DNA of 64,000 nucleotides from positions 4,742,979 through 4,806,978 of the forward strand of contig NC_087383.1 of assembly GCF_963675165.1 (NCBI RefSeq), written 5' to 3'. Below the pieces are notes generated by a model. It searched no databases. It was not told where the DNA came from and was given only the letters and a program-made list of their open reading frames with translations. The position numbers and the translations under genes are program-made. Source of the DNA: Halichondria panicea. Taxonomy: Eukaryota > Porifera > Demospongiae > Suberitida > Halichondriidae. Shown piece by piece: positions 63,125 to 64,000 of this stretch (the first letter of the stretch is position 1; every line of letters begins with the position of its first letter).

Positions 63125-64000
63125 CCAACTAAGCTCTATGCATGCAGACTAACAGACTGTATAGACTAGCTAGTAGATCTACTCAGTATTAGCTATAAAC
63201 AACAGATTATATGGGGGTGGACAATTTCAATATTCATAGCATGCATGTGCACCCACATACCAGTCATTTCCTTAGCTGCAATATATAGTTGTTCTAGCTA
63301 CATTTATGTCAGAAAATGTGCACAAACAATCTAAATAGCTACCTGTGCAAACAGTGTGTGTAAAAACAATTGTTCATGCATAACAAACCATGCAATTTCA
63401 CTTTCTTCTGTGCTTGACATGCTTTGAACTCCCCCCCCCCCCCCCCTCACGACTTGAGTATACCTGCATTATTATAAGGTAAACCTTGACGCACTATTAT
63501 TTCAGCAATCACAAAAATAGAAAGCCATCACGTCACAGTAAATTGTTACCATATGAGAACACACAGTCTGTGTGTAGGGGTGTTGCCATCCCTTAGTTCA
63601 CATCCACTCGTTAGCAGATATTGAAGACAGTGGACCTGAGATCAAACACAACTAAAGCTTTCACACTCTGTCACGTGCAAGTTGCAACCTCACTAGCTAA
63701 CCATCACTATTGTCTTATAGAGTGATTAAGCTCGGAGGCTCCTTGTTGGGGAAATCACTTTTTCCTCCACCGCACAAACTTTATTGAATCATCAGCATTA
63801 TAACCAAGTGAGCACGGTTGTTCAGAATACATGTATGTGAGCTCTAATCTCCAGCTAGTGGATAGATTTGATAGTACAGTGAACCTGGGGGAAGGGAGAC
63901 ATATAGTCTATAGATTCTAACAAAATAATAACATTATTTTATGCATAGGTATAAGCATACACATATCACATATCTTATCATATGTAGTGCTGTAGTGCTA
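63125..64000. other. 5' flank of the adhesion-GPCR gene
   Basis: No exon recognised. It contains a poly-C run (about 63430-63446) and AT-rich sequence. The GPCR promoter is expected immediately before 63124, and no definite core element was identified. Confidence 0.6.

Overview
The window is nuclear DNA of an early-branching metazoan, most likely a demosponge. The evidence is AT-rich sequence, spliced GT-AG genes with many short introns, dense small inverted-repeat transposons, and animal-specific families (adhesion GPCR, Ig/TSP1 matrix protein, Ras, Hv1 proton channel, KATNAL2, FAM227). The species call is inference. No prokaryotic gene organisation is present.

Layout. 1-770 is a near-identical copy of the 3' end of the next gene. 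2988-17295 (+) is a 14-exon secreted protein of about 1608 aa: signal peptide, a huge Thr-rich repetitive region, Ig domains, TSP1 repeats and a PLAC-like segment. Its 5.8-kb second intron is full of transposons, one of which carries a broken RecQ-like helicase fragment. 18579-24820 (-) is KATNAL2, a LisH plus AAA microtubule-severing ATPase. 27222-30947 (+) is a 189-aa Ras-family GTPase. 31476-38770 (-) is a FAM227-family gene of 583 aa, with a tRNA-Pro(TGG) in one intron and a small opposite-strand gene (34253-34657) in another. It is head-to-head, across 137 bp, with a transcript (38908-44394, +) that encodes a voltage-gated proton channel (Hv1) with an unusually long Cys-rich S1-S2 loop. 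45529-48036 (+) is a single-pass membrane protein with a lysozyme-like N-terminal domain, a VWA domain and two EGFs. It converges with 48637-63124 (-), a roughly 2125-aa adhesion GPCR of about 34 exons.

The most striking object is that GPCR. Ahead of HormR-GAIN-GPS-7TM it carries two LRP/LDLR-type modules (six-bladed YWTD propeller, EGF, 33-nt linker exon, somatomedin-B), evidently a multi-exon duplication, then Ig-EGF-Ig. Its GPS has Gly where the autoproteolytic Thr/Ser normally sits, and its tail has three PQYEE(I/V) motifs resembling Src-family SH2 ligands. It looks like an uncleaved, tyrosine-signalling matrix or lipoprotein sensor; this role is inference.

Mobile elements fall into clear families: Mutator-like elements with exact 9-10 bp target duplications, Tigger-like TA elements, hAT-like hairpins with 8-bp duplications, and several fold-back families. 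KATNAL2, FAM227 and Hv1 are all linked elsewhere to cilia or sperm, so the middle of the window may be co-expressed in flagellated cells; this too is inference.
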